From assembly GCA_034509755.1 (NCBI GenBank), contig CM067544.1:9031501-9095500 (forward strand): DNA of 64,000 bases. The letters are read 5' to 3'. This stretch comes from Anisodus tanguticus (Eukaryota; Streptophyta; Magnoliopsida; Solanales; Solanaceae). Positions 11,641 through 22,444 of this stretch are shown here, in pieces; the first letter of the stretch is position 1, and each line of letters starts with the position of its first letter. The position numbers and the translations under genes are program-made. The notes below the pieces were generated by a model, which searched no databases, was not told where the DNA came from, and was given only the letters and a program-made list of their open reading frames with translations.

Positions 11641-13703
11641 CTTGAAGGCTCAATTTCCTCCACCACTTTCTCCTTCTTCTTCCACTTCCTCAAATTAAAA
11701 TTTGACTTAGAGAAAACAATCCAAAAAAGTAAATAGAGAAAATATATCATATATAATATTATAAATATAGTTTATCACATATAGTATTGACATAAAAAAT
11801 ACATAAGTACTAAATAATGTGTAGTATTCAAATTTGGATTCCAAAAAGGTAAATTTTAAAAAAAGACACTAGACAAAGAAAAAAACGGAGATAATATTTT
11901 GTTACACTACATAAAAAGGGAACAAAAATGAAGACACTTGAATAATAGAAGGGATGAATCTTGTCCAGTTGTTACTCTTCATTTTTCAAAGAATGGTTGA
12001 GAAAAGGGGAAAATTTATTTTGGGAGGTTACGTGTCTAGTGGATAAGTTATTACGAGATAAATTTTTGCCTACTTTCTGATATATTAATTTATGTGTTAA
12101 AAATGTGTAGTCATTTTTAATAGTGCAGAGTTACCTAAAGTTCTCAATTAAAAGGGAAAGGAATTAAAAGGGATTGTGCTTTTGATCATGTGCGTCGGTG
12201 GCTATATGTGTCATTAATTTGACTAAAAGTTTAATTTCAGGACATTTGAAGTAAACTTGGGCCATTAAAATTTATAATGGCCACACAATGTCCTTTGCCC
12301 TAATATAAATAGGGAAAATTTCAGAAATATATAATTTGCTCACTTACATTGCAAAAAAATGGCCCAAAACTTACATTGCAAAGTTTTATCCCAAAAACAA
12401 TTTTATACAGTGTTATACACTTATGTACAAAAGATATGTACATTATGTATATAATATTTGAAGGTATATAATGTGTAGGTATATAAACTAAAAATATAAT
12501 TATATAATATTATATACAAAAATATGCATGTATACACATTTATACATAATTATATATAATATTATATAATGTGTAGGTATGTACACTAAAATATATAATT
12601 ATATAATATTATACACGAAAATACACACTTATACACATTTATATCCACTTATACAATTTATACACAATTATACAATATTGTATAAGTGGGTATAAATATA
12701 GATCTCGGACTGATTTTGAATAAAAATTGTACTTTTATACAAAACAAATACATTATGTATATATATATATAAAAATATATAATAGTGTATATGGGTGTAT
12801 ACACACACTATTATACAATAATCTACACTAATATACAAAAATTAACTTCATCTTTTTCCTTGTATCTATTTTGAAGTCTAACTCAAATCTAATCCAAATC
12901 ACTTTAAATTTAAGTTTTGAACTCCTTTTGATATTTTCAATCAATTGAAGCACCACCTAATCCAATCAACTAATAAACTCGAAAAACTCAAATTTCACCA
13001 CCACCTTTCTACTCCACCTGCTCTCTATGTGCCTCTCTCTCTTCTTACTCGCATCCGACACCATCTATCCAATTAAAAAAAAATTTGCTTCCAATCATTA
13101 AAAAACACTAGGTATACAAAATGAAAAACTTCAATAATATGTGTAACTGAATCGAAAAGAAAAATACATTGAAATAGGAAGGTGTTAATGAGATGATCTA
13201 TGGTTTCACAATAATCAAATATATATTAATCTTCTTTTTCTCTTATTATAATTCCGATTATGAGGGTTTTGAGTGTGGGAGGAGATGTTAGAGGAAAAGG
13301 TGCAGAGAGAGCGTGGGAGAGAGGAGGAGGAGGGGGAGGGAATCATTTTTTGTAAGATTTAAAAATATGAATAAATTTTAATAGCATTATTATCTTAATT
13401 AATATAGAATGTAATTTATCTCATATAAATATACGCTACATATCCCATTAGAAAAAATAGAATCACTCTTCTTCAATTGATTTGAACCATAACTTTGTCA
13501 ATAAGATGAATGAGCCTCCAAAGTACGCTTATCCTTACCCTGCTCAAGGTACTCAATTTCTATTTTATTTGGAACTTCTTTCTGTTATCTTTCGAAATGG
13601 ATCTGACATATATTTCTGTTGATTTTTCTTTCTTCTTTTTAATTGAAACGCAATACTGCTACAAGGATATTATCAAGGTCCACCAGTGATGCCTCCTCCC
13701 CAG

Positions 13704-13884
13704 AGGTATGTGCTTAGACCATGTGTTTCTAATTATGATTTGGATAAGTATATTATCTCGTTGTTATGGTACTTAGACGTTGATATTAGATTATGATTAT
13801 ACTGTTCCGATGATTGATATAGATTATACTGCTGATGTTTGGATGGCTGATAGGAGATTATAGACTTAATTATTAAAAAATGAA
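13704..13884. repeat. Left copy of long duplication flanking the pararetrovirus
   Basis: This copy of the host intron start (AG|GTATGTGCTTAG... to AAAAAATGAA) recurs at 22820-23002 with about two to four substitutions and two 1-bp indels. Host sequence continues outward on both sides: exon 2 on the left, the rest of intron 2 on the right. It therefore behaves as a very long target-site duplication around the virus. Confidence 0.9.
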
Positions 13885-14033
13885 ATTGAGTTTGAGATTA
13901 TCACTTAGATTAGTACCTGATTATCATTCGATTAACTCTGAAAAAAGTTTGATTAAACAGATTACCATTTATGTTCTAGCCTCTAGGGGTATATAGATGA
14001 TGAAAAGATCCGCAGATCAGTCCGATTAGAAAT

Positions 14034-14045
14034 TGGTATCAGAGC
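14034..14045 (+). promoter_or_regulatory. Viral primer-binding site (tRNA-iMet)
   Basis: TGGTATCAGAGC matches the complement of the plant initiator tRNA 3' end, where caulimovirid minus-strand DNA synthesis starts. By convention it marks position 1 of the viral map. Confidence 0.9.
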
Positions 14046-14060
14046 TTGTAATTAGAACAA

Positions 14061-14799
14061 GTGTTTGAAAAAATGAAAAAACATCCATCGTTTAGACAAG
14101 TTAGAATGTTAAATCAGATTTTATGGAGATCTAGAAAGATGAGACGATCATTATTAAAGTTAAGAAGCGAGAATATAATAATAATTGAAGCCCAAGATAA
14201 AATGATAATAAATAACGAGAATAGCCGAAATAGATATGTTAAGGATAATAGAAAATGGAGTAGGCGAGATAGATATGTTAAGAACGAAAAACGATAATAA
14301 AAATTTAGAAATACTTGATGAAAAGATACGAGCATATAGAATATTAGTAGGAATAAATACTCGTATTTATGAAATAAATGAATTTATAGAAAATATAAAA
14401 TCGATTTAAGAATGGAAATAGAGCACTATAGATGAAAGCGATTAACACAACAACAAGAACAAAGATACGGATTAGAAAGAATAGCGAGAGAAACCACTTA
14501 CATATAATAGAGATATAAACCAATATTATAAGTTGTAGAATAGGAGTAAAGATAATTGAAGAAAAAGATCAGCAACTATTAGACAATCATATAACAATAA
14601 ACAAATTAGAGGAAAAAATTGTATTTTTACGAAATTTATCAGTCCTAAGAGAAGAAAGAATTAGGCAAAAGGAAGATGAAATCGAAAAGATTAATAAACA
14701 AAAATTAGAAGATCAGATAAAAAATGAAAATGAAATTAGAGAATTAAAAGAGATTATAAAGGAACAATATCGCTATATTAATTTGCTAAAATATGGATA
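14061..14799 (+). pseudogene. Viral first frame, coiled-coil protein, broken
   Basis: An initial 78-codon frame (14061-14297) is rich in Arg, Lys and Ile. After several breaks, a frame at about 14550-14799 encodes a heptad-like, charged helix with pieces such as INKLEEKIVFLRNLSVLREE and NEIRELKEIIKEQYRY. This looks like one former coiled-coil protein. The final codons overlap the ATG of the next gene (ATGGATAA at 14793), the compact stop/start arrangement used by caulimovirids. Function unknown. Confidence 0.6.
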
Positions 14800-15614
14800 A
14801 AGAAAAGGAAAATAAATTAGAGCCTAAAGACCTTTACTATCAAATGAATACTTATGAAGGAGGAACCAGCCAAACATTAAGTTTTAGACCTGATATTTAT
14901 CAAAAGATTCAAGAAGAAAGAGATGAAGTATCAGTAAAGAAAATATTTAAAACAAAATGGTTTGAGAGAAATAAGGAAATAAGATATATCGCCCATAAAC
15001 ATGAAATAAATATAATAGTACCAAGAATGTATAAAGAAATACTTGAGCAGATAGAGCATAAGGAAAACTCTAAGATTACTATACCAGAAGAAATATTCAT
15101 GGATTTTAAAACCAGAACAATGACACCGTCAAAAAGACTAATTCCAAGAATAGATGGATCAAGATTAAGCATAACTAGAGAATCATTACATAGTTTACCC
15201 AGAATAGAACCTAGAACTATCGACTTAATAAACGTAGATAGTAATAGATTAAAATTCAAAGTTATAATATTCAAAAATATGATTACTATGGATGGAATAG
15301 CAGAAATAAATACTGGAGCAATTAAAAGTTTTATACATATAAACAAGATTAATGAAAACGAGTGCAGTATAATAGAACCACAGACTTATAATTACCCAGA
15401 AAATGAAAGAGAAATAATAATCACTAAAAGTGTAAATTTAAGATTTAAGATCCAAGACTTAGAATATAAGATTAATATTGGAGTAATAGAATATGATAGC
15501 TTAAATGAATTATTATTAGGAAGTGATTTTTTATCTATGATTAGTTATAAGATAAACAATAACGGAATAGAAATTAATGATCAAGGTAAAACCAGATTCA
15601 TCAATAAAATATGA
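14793..15614 (+). CDS. Viral protein of 273 aa, movement-protein position, retropepsin-like C-terminus
   Basis: This is an intact frame of 273 codons. Its place, the first large frame after the primer-binding site, is where the cell-to-cell movement protein usually lies in this family, but I do not see clear 30K-superfamily motifs. Residues about 165-255 instead look like a retropepsin fold: a small strand, then EINTGAIKSFIHIN, and about 65 residues later ELLLGSDFL followed by a further strand with NNNGIEI. In active enzymes the first motif is D-T/S-G; here Asp is Asn, so catalysis would be lost. The true protease motif of this virus is in pol (18652 onward). The next gene starts within its stop (ATGA at 15612). 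Confidence 0.6.
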   Translation: MDKEKENKLEPKDLYYQMNTYEGGTSQTLSFRPDIYQKIQEERDEVSVKKIFKTKWFERNKEIRYIAHKHEINIIVPRMYKEILEQIEHKENSKITIPEEIFMDFKTRTMTPSKRLIPRIDGSRLSITRESLHSLPRIEPRTIDLINVDSNRLKFKVIIFKNMITMDGIAEINTGAIKSFIHINKINENECSIIEPQTYNYPENEREIIITKSVNLRFKIQDLEYKINIGVIEYDSLNELLLGSDFLSMISYKINNNGIEINDQGKTRFINKI

Positions 15615-15842
15615 ACATACGATTAAAAATAATAAAGAAGAAACGAAATTAAAGACTATAAAGACGGCCTTGTCGGGAGAAATATTCACCAACTAAAATA
15701 CCTAGAGTACGGCGCCAAAGAAATGAGATTAGAAAAAGACATAGAGCAAATTTGGAAAAACAATGCGAAAAGTTTAGTAAGATATGGATAGACGTAGGTA
15801 ACGGATGGAAGAAACGAATAAACAACCCTGATTATGAGTAAT
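15612..15842 (+). pseudogene. Small basic viral protein, frameshifted
   Basis: An ATG at 15612 opens 13 codons and then stops. A second frame from about 15666 to 15842 encodes a highly basic stretch with many Arg and Lys and ends in a TAA overlapping the next ATG (ATGAGTAA, 15834). One indel would explain the split. Function unknown. Confidence 0.5.
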
Positions 15843-16136
15843 AACGAAAAAATAAATGCGTTATGGGAAGAGATTATATTAAAAGAAAAAATGAAAAGTA
15901 TATTATTACTAATGGATGAAGTAAAAGATAATCAGAATAAAACTCAACAAATGATTAGAGAAGAATTAACTAACTTATGGAATGTATCAGAAATACCAAC
16001 GTTTAAATTAATATTAGAAAAATTGAATATGTTATTAGAAGAAAAAAGCAAAGGTAAACAAAAAGAACCTAGTGAAGAAGCAAGTACGAGCAAGAAAACA
16101 ACTATAGCAAAAACAACTACGCATAAACCGAGATAG
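15834..16136 (+). CDS. Viral 100-aa protein, coiled coil plus basic tail
   Basis: The intact frame has a helical N-terminal two-thirds (with LLMDEVKDNQNKTQQMIREE and FKLILEKLNMLLEEK) and a Lys/Ser/Thr-rich basic tail. Small caulimovirid proteins with an N-terminal coiled coil and a nucleic-acid-binding tail include the virion-associated protein. That identity is an inference from size, layout and position, not from a diagnostic motif. Confidence 0.55.
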   Translation: MSNNEKINALWEEIILKEKMKSILLLMDEVKDNQNKTQQMIREELTNLWNVSEIPTFKLILEKLNMLLEEKSKGKQKEPSEEASTSKKTTIAKTTTHKPR

Positions 16137-16760
16137 TACCAATAGATGCTTGGAGAAGAAGTAAAATACCGATAATGGTAGATATCGGTAAAATAAAGCC
16201 TAGATTATCAAAAGAAGTAATAGAAACCTTAGACGGAATAGCAAACCGAATAAGGAAGGAAAATTCTAATGGAGCCAAGTGCGATCACGTTTTTAAAAAC
16301 TCACGGTAAAGAGATCATAGAAAAGGAAAGACATAAATACGAGCCTATAAGATCAAAACCTATAAAGGAAGAAAAACTTAAAGAAGTAAAGATGCCCGTG
16401 AAGGAAACAAAAAAAATGACTTATGAATACCTAAATCTAAGATTGGATAAACAAGAACGACATATTAATGAATTAAAACTAGAAAATTTAAATTTAAAAT
16501 CAAGCGATAATGCGAATGGTATGACAAATACAAAAAGTATAAAAGAAAGCATAAGAATACGAATACTCTTCTAAAAGAAACAAAAGTAGAATTAAGAGAA
16601 ACAAAGGAAGAATTAAAAGAAGTGAAACAAGAAGTACTAGAACTCAGAGAAGAAATACAAATCCTGAGAGAACAATTAGCGGAATTAAAAAACAAAAAGA
16701 AAAAAGTACGAAAGATAAGATTAAGTGATGAGAGGCGACTCGAGTAGCAAATGTACGATA
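16137..16760 (+). pseudogene. Viral Lys/Glu-rich coiled-coil region, broken
   Basis: Partial frames (16137-16320, 16269-16574 and about 16560-16747) encode charged, helix-forming sequence, including repeated heptads such as KEELKEVKQEVLELREEIQI. It lies between the 100-aa frame and the acidic start of the coat protein. It may be a separate gene or the N-terminal part of the coat-protein frame. Confidence 0.5.
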
Positions 16761-18332
16761 ATAATGAACAACCTAGCCAAGAATTACAAGTAGTAGAATT
16801 CATAGAAGAAGAAGACTCGAAGACACAGAAATAATAAAAGAAAATAACTAAATATTAGAAGCTTTACACCACAGAAAAAGAGTAAATGCAATAATAGAAG
16901 AAGAACCGAGATAGTGACGTAGAAGATGATTACAATGGACCAATAGAAACGGAAATTGAATCGGAAAATATAATTAATGAAGATGCAGATGATTATCCGG
17001 AAGAAGACTTAATAGACCCTAATCTAGAAGTCATAAATAGAAGGACTACAAGATTACCAGATCATATACCTATAGGACAGCAAGCAGAATTTAAAGAGTT
17101 TGTAGGATCAATGACCCAAGGAGTAAATTATAACGGATATTTTCTAGAATTAGACAATGTGTATGATGAACAAGAAATAGGAAGAAGAATTACAGATCGA
17201 ATTTAGGAATGTATATAGCATTAATGAATAGCACTCGGACGAAAAACCTAGATTACATGTATGATTTAATATCTAAGACATTAATCGGAAAAGCAGCATA
17301 TTGGATAGAATCAATAGCATATCAGCTAAGAGGAGAAGTTTTAAGCCATGCAACAGATTGGAAATCAATGTTAATGATTTTTGATTTACTGTTAAAAAGA
17401 GAATTCTTAGGCGAAAAATGGTTAGTAGCCCGAGAAAATGTATTAGCAGAAAGGAAAACAGAGATTATTATGAACCTGAATAATATGAGATGTTGTAAGA
17501 TTAACAAATTGCCAGAATATACGATTAGCTTTAGTAAATTCTTTTATGAAGCTAGATTTTTACCAGAAGAAGGAATAATTTATCAACAGCTATATTATGA
17601 TCATTTACCTATACCATATAATGTCGAGATATCAAAAGAATACGTACAGTTAGAACCTAAGGAAAACACCCTAGGAGAGAGAATACGCGTCTTAAGAGCA
17701 TATCTAATGAGAAAATGCGAAGAATATAGATTACAGCAAAAAATTAAAAAAGATAAGAAAATAGGATTAAGAGAGATATGTGGATTTACAGAAAGAAGAT
17801 TAATATTCGGATGCGATGATAAAAGGAAAGAAAAGAAGTATAGAAAACATAAAAAGCATAAAAAATACAGGGATAAGTATGACGGAGACCATAGAGACAA
17901 GAAATATAAATATAAAAAGTATAAGAAAAGATCTTATTATAAACCTTATAAGAAAAAGAGGTTTAAAAGATATAGAAATAACCAAGATACGAGGAATAGA
18001 TTCAGATATAAAAGAAAGTTTAGAAGAAGAAGAAATGTAAACCCTATAGAAGCAGATAAAACCAAGACTAAAGAAGAAAAGGTTAAAGAATGTAAATGTT
18101 GGAATTGCAATGAGAAAGGACACTATGCAAATAAGTGCCCAAAGCTAAAGAAAGCGGAGTAAAATACATAAATACAGAACAGTTTATAATGAGTTTACAA
18201 CAGATTAAAGAAGATAATAATAAATGGTATGATTATGAAGACTTTTATGTTAGTGAAACAGATGAAGAATCAGGAGCAGAAAAAGTAAGTTATATTAATC
18301 AACAATCAGAAAGTGAAGATAGCTCTGAGTAA
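16761..18332 (+). pseudogene. Viral coat protein with zinc knuckle, frames broken
   Basis: An acidic N-terminal region (16915-17200, many Glu/Asp, with DVEDDYNGPIETEIE) leads into the frame 17209-18162. That frame has a Gag-like helical core (GKAAYWIESIAY, WKSMLMIFDLLLKREFLGE), a long Lys/Arg/Tyr-rich tract, and a CCHC zinc knuckle CWNCNEKGHYANKC. An acidic tail (YDYEDFYVSETDEESG) follows in another frame, 18135-18332. Acidic ends around a basic, zinc-binding region are typical of caulimovirid coat proteins, which package DNA and bind RNA. Breaks lie near 16805-16920, 17205 and 18150. Confidence 0.75.
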
Positions 18333-18333
18333 G

Positions 18334-18651
18334 ATGAATACATTAGAAAGACAGAAAAGAGAACTGATAAGAGAAAGAGAATACTGGATACAATGCGAAG
18401 AGTATACTAGACACAAACTAATTATAACTTCTACGATTAATGAGACTGGAAGTATGTACTATAATGATAGGTACAGAAAGATTACCCAGAGATTAGCAAA
18501 GATAAGAGAAGAAATGAATAAAATACATTGGAAACAAATAGAAATAGCTAGATTAATCGAAGAAGCTATGAGAAATGAAGAGATTAGACAGGAAGTACAG
18601 GAATACGAACAAGATGAAGAACTCAACAGAAGATTAGATGAACCTGACTAA
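18334..18651 (+). CDS. Viral small charged helical protein
   Basis: The ATG at 18334 lies just after the end of the coat-protein acidic tail (stop GAGTAA). The frame continues for 105 codons, mostly Glu, Arg and Lys in helical pattern (RKITQRLAKIREEMNK, IARLIEEAMRNEEIRQ). Its stop TAA is directly followed by the pol ATG. It could be a separate protein or a detached part of pol. No motif recognised. Confidence 0.5.
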   Translation: MNTLERQKRELIREREYWIQCEEYTRHKLIITSTINETGSMYYNDRYRKITQRLAKIREEMNKIHWKQIEIARLIEEAMRNEEIRQEVQEYEQDEELNRRLDEPD

Positions 18652-20516
18652 ATGGTAGCAATACATATAGAAGCCCATATAGAATATAAACCGAATAAAA
18701 TGCTTAAGCAAAAGATATTCATTGATAGCGGAGCAGATATATGCTTAGCTAGAAAAGATGTATTAGAATCACATAGATGGAAAAGATCTAGAATCCATAG
18801 AGCTAAGGTATCAGGATTTAATGAGCAATCTAAAGAATTAGATATAATTGCAGAAAATATGAGAATTGTATTAGGAAAAACTATTTTCAAAATACCAATC
18901 GTATACCAACTAGACAATATGAAACAACAAGTTTTATTAGGAAACAACTTCCTAGATTATTTCAAAACTCAAGTGATTAATAAGAATACATTTTGTCTAC
19001 AATCCCCCTGTAATAAATGGATTATACTAAAAAGAATATTACCAGTCAATACCATTAGATTGTGTACGATTAAAATGGAACGAAATAATAATTTAGAGCT
19101 TTTAAAAGAGAAGTATTTAGGAATGTTAAAAAGCAACTTTGGAGAAAATCCAATGCAACTTTGGGAAAAGGAAAAAATATATGGAGAAATAAAATTAATG
19201 GAGCCAAGTGATTTAGTTAGAACAAAACCCATAAGATATAGCCCAACGGATCAAAAAGAATTCGAAATACAGATTAAAGAACTATTAGATATGAAGGTAA
19301 TAAGAGAGAGTAAGAGTCCTCATAGTAGCCCAGCCTTTTTAGTAAGGAAACATAATGAGCTAAAGCGAGGAAAAGCCAGATTAGTAATTGATTATCGAGA
19401 ATTGAATAAAAAGACTATTTTTGATGGATACTTTCTACCCTATAAAAGAAATCTTATTAACAGATTAGGAAATAAAAAATGGTTCAGCAAATTCGACTGT
19501 AAAAGTGGATTTTGGCAGATTAAATTGACTAATGAATCTAAACCTTTAACGAAGATTCGGTGCTGCTCCTCAAGGACACTATGAATGGAATGTACTACCA
19601 ATGGGATTAAAAAATGCACCGCAAATCTTTCAAATAAGAATGGATCAAGTGTTTAGAAAGCTTGCAGACTTTTGTATCATATATGTTGATGATATATTAG
19701 TTTACAAAGCGTGACTTAGAAGATCATATTAAACATATAGAGCAATTCATTGAAACGATTAACCAACATGGAATACTTTTATCAAAAAAGAAATCAGAAA
19801 TATTCAAGAATACTATTGAATTCCTAGGCTACATTGTGGATAGCGAGGGAATACAATTACAGGAACATGTGGTAACAAAGATTAAAAATTTTAAGGAAAG
19901 GTTAGAAAACAAAAAAGAAGTGCAGCGTTTCTTGGGGTAATTAACTATACGTGAGATCATATAAAAAGATCTACCATACCTAAGGAAACCATTGCAAGAT
20001 TTGATTAAAAAAGATGTAACCTTTGAATGGAAAGAAGAGCATACCCAGGCAATCAACAAGATTAAGGACAAGGTAAAATCATTACCAAAACACAGAGTAC
20101 CAACTGATCAAGACCAATTAGAACTCTTTACAGATGCTAGTGACATAGGATGGGGAGCAGTCCTAATAGCATATGATAAAGAAGATGTTGATAAAGAAAA
20201 AATGTTAATTTGTGGATACGGAGGAGGAACATGGAAACCAAATGAAAAGAATTATCACATAAATGAAAAAGAATTACTGGCAGTAAAATTTGGAATTAAA
20301 AGATTTCATTACCATTTACTAACAGTAAAGTTTATTGTTAGAACTGATAATACTCAGGTGAAGGCGTTTATCACAAACAGAATAGATCCATTACCAGAAC
20401 TGAATAAAAGGAGAAAATGGCAATCATTCTTTTGTTGTTATGATTTTATTGTTAAGAATATATCTGGAACTAAAAATGTTTTAGCTGATTTTCTTAGCAG
20501 ATATAATGTCAATTAA
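18652..20516 (+). pseudogene. Viral pol: aspartic protease, reverse transcriptase, RNase H
   Basis: Protease: FIDSGADICLARKDVL at residues about 23-38 and QVLLGNNFLDYF later. Reverse transcriptase: LVIDYRELNKKT, WFSKFDCKSGFWQIKL, then in a shifted frame the PQGHYEW region, LPMGLKNAP and the catalytic YVDDILVY near 19683-19706. RNase H (frame 19992-20516): ELFTDASDIGWGAVL, INEKELLAVKFGI, FIVRTDNTQVKAF and LADFLSRYN. Domain order and absence of an integrase are diagnostic of Caulimoviridae. Frame breaks occur near 19555, 19710 and 19935, so no intact polymerase is made. Confidence 0.92.
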
Positions 20517-20519
20517 CAA

Positions 20520-21536
20520 ATGAAGACTTTGAAGACTACATAGCCAAGGCTATGGAACAGATTATTCATACCAATGAAACAATGATTACAAGATTACAGG
20601 AAAATACCCAGAGTATCAAACAAATTTACGAAGCCATAAAAGACTTCTCAAAACTAAAAATCCTACAGAGTGAAGAAAAGCAAAAGAAGCCAACTACTAT
20701 ATCACCACCACAGCAAAAACCATTTCAACCATTCTTGTCAAGATTAGCAACCATGCCATCAAGAATACCCTCAACATCGGCAATGGGTATCCATGGCGGA
20801 CACACTGTAATACAGACCAGAAGTGATTAGTGCTTATGAAAAAATTAATAAATTTTATGATTATAAGACTAACGCTGATATTGTACGCAGTGCCAAGCTG
20901 AGTAAATATCCGAGGTTTATTTGCAGTGAAAAGGCGAATCCTACTATCGTGGAGCGATTATTCACATATGGATTCATTGACAAGATTATCACTGATGATA
21001 AGATGCTTAACCTTACAAAATTACCACAGATTATCAGCCAATCAACGAAGCTAATGATGGAATCCTTCGGAAGAGGAATCTATGGGATACAAATCCTAGA
21101 TGCTTCAACAGATTTAAAGGGTAAGCCAATCGTCATATGTCAAATATTTAAAACAGGAAGGAATAACACCATTAACGGGGATGACAAAAATTTGAATATG
21201 AAAATTCCCTGTACATTGGAGAAGTTCCAAAACTGGATTAGTGAGAAAAGAGTATTTGGACTATTGACGTTAAAGTCAAGAATAGAGGACATGCTAAGAA
21301 ATCGGAAGGCATCCGTAATCGGGACTTCCAAAGGCGGAGATGTAGAAGAAATAATGACCTTATATTATGACAATGATATAGAGGTTAAAGAGACTACTGA
21401 ACTAACATTGTTGTTAGACAAGATTACCAATCTGAAGCATACACATGCCGAAGAGACTATCCGTCATTACAAGATTATGTCCGAACAAAAGAAAAGACCA
21501 GTGATTACAACAGCGACGCATCAACGTCTACTGTAA
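20520..21536 (+). pseudogene. Viral last frame, transactivator/inclusion-body position
   Basis: Two overlapping frames (20552-20830 and 20823-21536, different phase) probably come from one gene. The first has a helical start and a Pro-rich linker (TTISPPQQKPFQPF). The second encodes 237 codons with FDK-type helices and RFICSEKANPTIVERLF. By position after pol and before the promoter it would be the translation transactivator/inclusion protein of Caulimovirus- or Solendovirus-like genomes. I do not see a clear viroplasmin motif, so this is a positional guess. Confidence 0.5.
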
Positions 21537-21663
21537 GTATGAAAAAAGAACAGAGTCCTGATCCTTTTGAATAAGGAGGGAATTTTGATTATTTTTGCAG
21601 GAACAATGTAATCCCTGGAGAAAGGCCTTATGGCCTGAAAAGATTATGGCTTCACAGCCCAAA

Positions 21664-21990
21664 TGATTATCACACTGGTAACCCAGGAAAAGAGATCCAC
21701 AGTGATCCAAAAGAATATGGCCCAACATAGTGTTTTATACTATGGTAAAGCCCAAAAGATTATAATACTGGTGATCCAGGAAAAGAGGTCCATAGCGACC
21801 CAACAGATTATGGCCCAACGTAGTGTTTCATACTACGGTAAAGCCCAAAAAAATTATGGCCTTATGGCCCAAAGATTATGGTCTCACGACCCAAAAAACT
21901 GATTAACTACTGTTAACGCAGAAAAGAGGTTATAACAGACCCAAAAGAATATGGCCCAATGTAGTTTAAACTACAGAAAGCCCAAACAAA
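21664..21990 (+). repeat. About 92-bp repeats in the viral intergenic region
   Basis: A unit beginning GATTATcAcACTGGTrA, containing CCAGGAAAAGAG and ATGGCCCAAC, and ending TACTAtGGTAAAGCCCAAAA occurs at 21664 and 21756, with a more diverged copy from about 21898. Shorter 'ATGGCCCAAA' and 'GATTATGG' echoes fill the gaps. It lies upstream of the promoter, where caulimovirid enhancers reside. Confidence 0.75.
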
Positions 21991-22142
21991 AGAGGCCTTA
22001 GTGCCCAAAAACAGATTATGGCTTCACGACCCAAAATGATTATTGAGTCACAATTGATTAACAAAGATCAACCGGACAACAGGAAAATATTAACCAGAAC
22101 AAGCCCGACAAGAATATGACAGCAGCCATAACAAAATGGACA

Positions 22143-22430
22143 GCTGACAGATTAGCCAAATAACACCAAAAGCTTTACTTTAAATCTTGGACAAGGCACT
22201 CGCACCTTTATGACTTTTTGGAAAGCAGAAGACTACACGACAAAACAACTTTACGAAAAGGAGCAGACAAGGCACTGTAGAAACTGTAGCCTTTAGGACT
22301 TTTGTAAAAGTATTTTGTCTGATTACTATTTGATTACTGTTTACTTTACGACTTTTGAAAAAGTAATACAGTTTACTTTTAAAAAAGTGATAAATAGTGA
22401 ATAGTCGAGGTTATCAATATAAGGAGCCTC
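22143..22430 (+). promoter_or_regulatory. Likely viral pregenomic promoter
   Basis: A TATA-like element (tcaatataagg, about 22414-22424) follows a stretch of short repeats such as 'gacaaggcact' (22192 and 22267) and 'acttttg.aaaagta' (about 22300 and 22350). The spacing to the leader and primer-binding site fits a 35S-type promoter. The start site is inferred about 25-30 bases after the TATA element. Confidence 0.6.
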
Positions 22431-22444
22431 TTGTCAAGACGAAG

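Larger units (their letters stand above)
9890..13505. other. AT-rich upstream region of the CYSTM gene
   Basis: No gene recognised. It holds a tandem duplication (about 10766-11035), long stretches of TGTAT/ATATGTAT-type degenerate repeats at about 11180-11640 and 12400-12840, and purine-rich blocks at 13260-13345. The last few hundred bases should include the promoter of the gene starting at 13506, but no TATA box could be placed with confidence. Confidence 0.5.

Noticed and set aside
14034..14045. Possible tRNA-Met gene
   Set aside because: Only 12 bases match; there is no cloverleaf around it. It is a primer-binding site.
14909..15346. 145-codon minus-strand frame inside the pararetrovirus
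   Set aside because: Antisense of the viral 273-aa frame. Ile/Leu/Ser-rich text is expected from the complement of A-rich coding DNA.
17800..18123. Minus-strand hydrophobic frame that looks like a membrane protein
   Set aside because: It is the complement of the Lys/Arg-rich coat protein tract, which yields Phe/Leu/Ile by composition.
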